A stretch of DNA of 7,735 nucleotides, taken from NCBI GenBank assembly GCA_030666885.1, contig DAOUWY010000077.1, forward strand, positions 1-7,735, in the 5' to 3' direction. Source of the DNA: Methanosarcinales archaeon (lineage in GTDB: Archaea > Halobacteriota > Methanosarcinia > Methanosarcinales > Methanocomedenaceae). Each line of letters opens with the position of its first letter. The first letter of the stretch is position 1. Shown here piece by piece: positions 6,348 through 7,735 of this stretch. The notes under the pieces were generated by a model. It saw only the letters and a list, made by a program, of their open reading frames with translations. It was not told where the DNA came from and did not search any database. The position numbers and the translations under genes are program-made.

Positions 6348-7270
6348 TTTTTGCTCCTTACCCTGTATATCAGGAATAATATTGAAATAACCAGGACTAT
6401 AACAACTGCTCTTGGTATATTTTCTCCTTCTGATTCGGCCATTGTGTGGATTTCAATATAATCATCTCCCTGGTCTTCCATGAATTCTACAAAAAGAACT
6501 GCATTAAATGGATGGATATATGACTCCTCCCCACGCTCGAACAAGACTGAATTATTGGCAGTATCAACAAACTCTGTGACATCCCAGCTGTCCAGGTCAA
6601 AGTACGCACCGGACTTCCTCCTGCCAACATCCTCACCCAGCAGATTGGAATTGAAATATAACTTATCGATCTCACCCTCATTACCTGCGATCATCATTGT
6701 CCACAGGGTGGCATTTGTTGTCCCTTTTGGGATATCACCCTTGAATATTACCTCATCATGGTCTATTTTGGACGTTTGGGATAGGGCATGGTTCCCTTCG
6801 GCAATCCAGAACCGGGTTTGTGGCATTGTAGTATCACTATACACTGCCACGAGGACAATGCTGTATGGCGCACCGTTTGTGTTATGATAGGTTACTGATA
6901 CAGTATTCATCCCGGGTAACAATTCATTTGTAACATCTGAGACATAATCACAAATCCCCCATGCGGCCACATAGTCAGGTTCGCTTATTTTACCCAGGCT
7001 TTTTTCATTGATGCTGACCTCGATCCAGTCGCCTTCGTTATAATTCCATACCGGTACATACAGGCGGGCATATTCAATGTTACCGGGCAGGTCAAAGTAT
7101 TCCACATAAGGGTCTTCATAGGTCAGGCCGTGACCGCCACCCACGTAAACCCCGCCATGGATTTTTCCCTCTGCTATTGTATACAGCGGCGTGCCATCGC
7201 CCCGCCATTCACCGGCAGAGGCCAGGGGTACCAGCAACAGGATGGAAATGAAAAGAGCGATTTTTTTCAT
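6344..7270 (-). CDS. Membrane-anchored DUF3344 surface protein of the ECF operon
   Basis: Seen: 308 residues from the ATG at 7270. That start gives a textbook signal peptide (MKKIALFISILLLVPLASA, cleavage before GEW); an ATG at 7297 would add a polar nonapeptide and overlap EcfT by 26 nt. The mature part is one DUF3344 domain: IHGGVYVGGGHGLTYEDPYV, EYARLYVPVWNYNEGDW, GAPYSIVLVAVY, TRFWIAEGNHAL and a closing HPFNAVLFVEFME. A single membrane helix at about 285-302 and a basic tail (RVRSKK) follow, so the protein is anchored by its C-terminus and faces outward. It starts 1 nt after the EcfT stop (TAATATG) and overlaps the S-component gene by 4 nt. Known: DUF3344 has no assigned function. Inferred: an outward-facing partner of the ECF importer, for substrate capture or for docking to the S-layer. 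No catalytic residues are recognisable. Confidence 0.92.
   Translation of the reverse strand: MKKIALFISILLLVPLASAGEWRGDGTPLYTIAEGKIHGGVYVGGGHGLTYEDPYVEYFDLPGNIEYARLYVPVWNYNEGDWIEVSINEKSLGKISEPDYVAAWGICDYVSDVTNELLPGMNTVSVTYHNTNGAPYSIVLVAVYSDTTMPQTRFWIAEGNHALSQTSKIDHDEVIFKGDIPKGTTNATLWTMMIAGNEGEIDKLYFNSNLLGEDVGRRKSGAYFDLDSWDVTEFVDTANNSVLFERGEESYIHPFNAVLFVEFMEDQGDDYIEIHTMAESEGENIPRAVVIVLVISILFLIYRVRSKK
6354..6360 (-). promoter_or_regulatory. Ribosome binding site of the S-component gene
   Basis: TAAGGAG on the minus strand lies 6 nt before the ATG at 6347, inside the end of the DUF3344 coding sequence. Together with the ATGA overlap it fixes this start and indicates translational coupling of the two genes. 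Confidence 0.8.
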
Positions 7271-7271
7271 A

Positions 7272-7735
7272 TTATATCCCCGGCACTGTGCCGCCATAAC
7301 CTATAAAACTAAGATATAACCCGGTAGCCATGAATACAAAGATATATGAAAGAAAAATATAATCCGGGCGACCCAGTTTTAGTTCATTCAGATATGTCCT
7401 GTTCTTTGTTGCCCTGAAGGCCCTTGAATCGGCAGCGATAGCCATCTGCCTGCCTGTTCTTAGAATATTGATGACCAGCGGGAAAAAGAGGTATTTTAAT
7501 GCGATTATCTTGTTGGTGATACCCTTCATCTTGAGGCCCCGTACCTGCATGGCATTTATAGTTATGAGGCTTTCCTCTATCATGGAAGGAGCAAAACTTA
7601 CTGCAGAAGAAACCATAAAAGCGATCTCGCCTGGAAAACCTATATGTCTCTTACCTATCTGTATAAAACGTACAAGACCTGCAATTAGTTCACTGGGATG
7701 GGTGGTGGCCACAAGCAAAAGGGCGGCACTCACCG
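7272..7735 (-). CDS. ECF transporter T-component (EcfT/CbiQ family), N-terminus cut by window edge
   Basis: Seen: the last 153 or so codons of a membrane protein, with TTHPSELIAGLVRF, then FMVSSAVSFAPSMIEES, the coupling motif AMQVRG, a hydrophobic stretch ending FFPLVINILRTGRQMA and a second motif ADSRAF. A final helix (DYIFLSYIFVFMATGLYLSF) precedes the TAA at 7272. Known: EcfT/CbiQ proteins (about 220-270 residues) carry two Ala-Arg-Gly-type motifs on long cytoplasmic helices that contact the EcfA ATPases. Here both are variants, VRG and SRA. The S-component sits two genes downstream. The GTG at 7733 is internal to the family's alignment, so the true start is beyond the edge. Inferred: scaffold subunit of an importer, energised by ATPases expected upstream. 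Family identity is firm; substrate is not. Confidence 0.93.
   Translation of the reverse strand, partial: VSAALLLVATTHPSELIAGLVRFIQIGKRHIGFPGEIAFMVSSAVSFAPSMIEESLITINAMQVRGLKMKGITNKIIALKYLFFPLVINILRTGRQMAIAADSRAFRATKNRTYLNELKLGRPDYIFLSYIFVFMATGLYLSFIGYGGTVPGI

Noticed and set aside
5491..6887. Plus- and minus-strand frames overlapping the S-component and DUF3344 genes
   Set aside because: They are out-of-frame or antisense shadows of two well-supported genes with domain structure and ribosome sites.
7268..7297. Alternative start of the DUF3344 protein at 7297
   Set aside because: It would put MAAQCRGYN before a complete signal peptide and overlap the EcfT gene by 26 nt; the ATG at 7270 gives a normal signal sequence.

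Overview
The window looks archaeal and most like a methanogen or ANME-type relative of Methanosarcinales. The evidence is Shine-Dalgarno leaders of the GGTGAT/GGAGGTGAT kind ahead of several genes, DUF3344 and CARDB surface proteins, an ECF-type permease with its own cell-surface partners, and A/T-rich spacers with degenerate palindromes. This placement is inference; there is no rRNA or marker gene here. Every gene I can support is on the minus strand, so transcription runs from the right edge to the left.

Right part (7735 to 5057): a tightly packed operon. It starts with the C-terminal part of an EcfT/CbiQ-type membrane subunit of an energy-coupling-factor (ECF) transporter. Next comes a 308-residue exported DUF3344 protein with a C-terminal membrane anchor. 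It is followed by a 359-residue protein joining a signal peptide and an extracytoplasmic beta-sandwich to a YkoE-like ECF S-component. A 69-residue helical protein with histidines spaced by four ends the set. The junctions are +1 nt, a 4-nt overlap (ATGA) and +1 nt. I read this as an ECF importer with dedicated surface domains for presenting substrate. The EcfA ATPases are not visible and would be expected beyond the right edge. Substrate is unknown; a metal ion, a metal complex or a thiamine-type vitamin are the candidates the sequence suggests.

Middle part (4990 to 4277): a graveyard. A second DUF3344 gene has a good signal peptide but stops after 76 residues, at a TAG where relatives have Trp. 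Within about 10 nt the sequence changes to the C-terminal end of a MacB/FtsX-type ABC permease, which itself carries a frameshift near 4488-4493. The join looks like a deletion or recombination scar.

Spacer (4276 to about 3236): roughly 1 kb of A/T-rich DNA without a convincing gene, holding two imperfect palindromes of the degenerate intergenic-repeat type.

Left part (about 3235 to 1): a truncated DUF3344 N-terminus whose start codon seems to have been lost. Eighteen bases after its stop lies a large cell-surface gene, open over at least 991 codons and running off the left edge. It encodes a lipobox-type signal, a cysteine cluster, a DUF3344 domain, two CARDB-like domains, an S-layer-like region and the start of a series of about 91-residue repeats. 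In all there are four DUF3344 N-termini in 7.7 kb, two intact and two broken, which points to local duplication and decay of surface-protein genes around the transporter.
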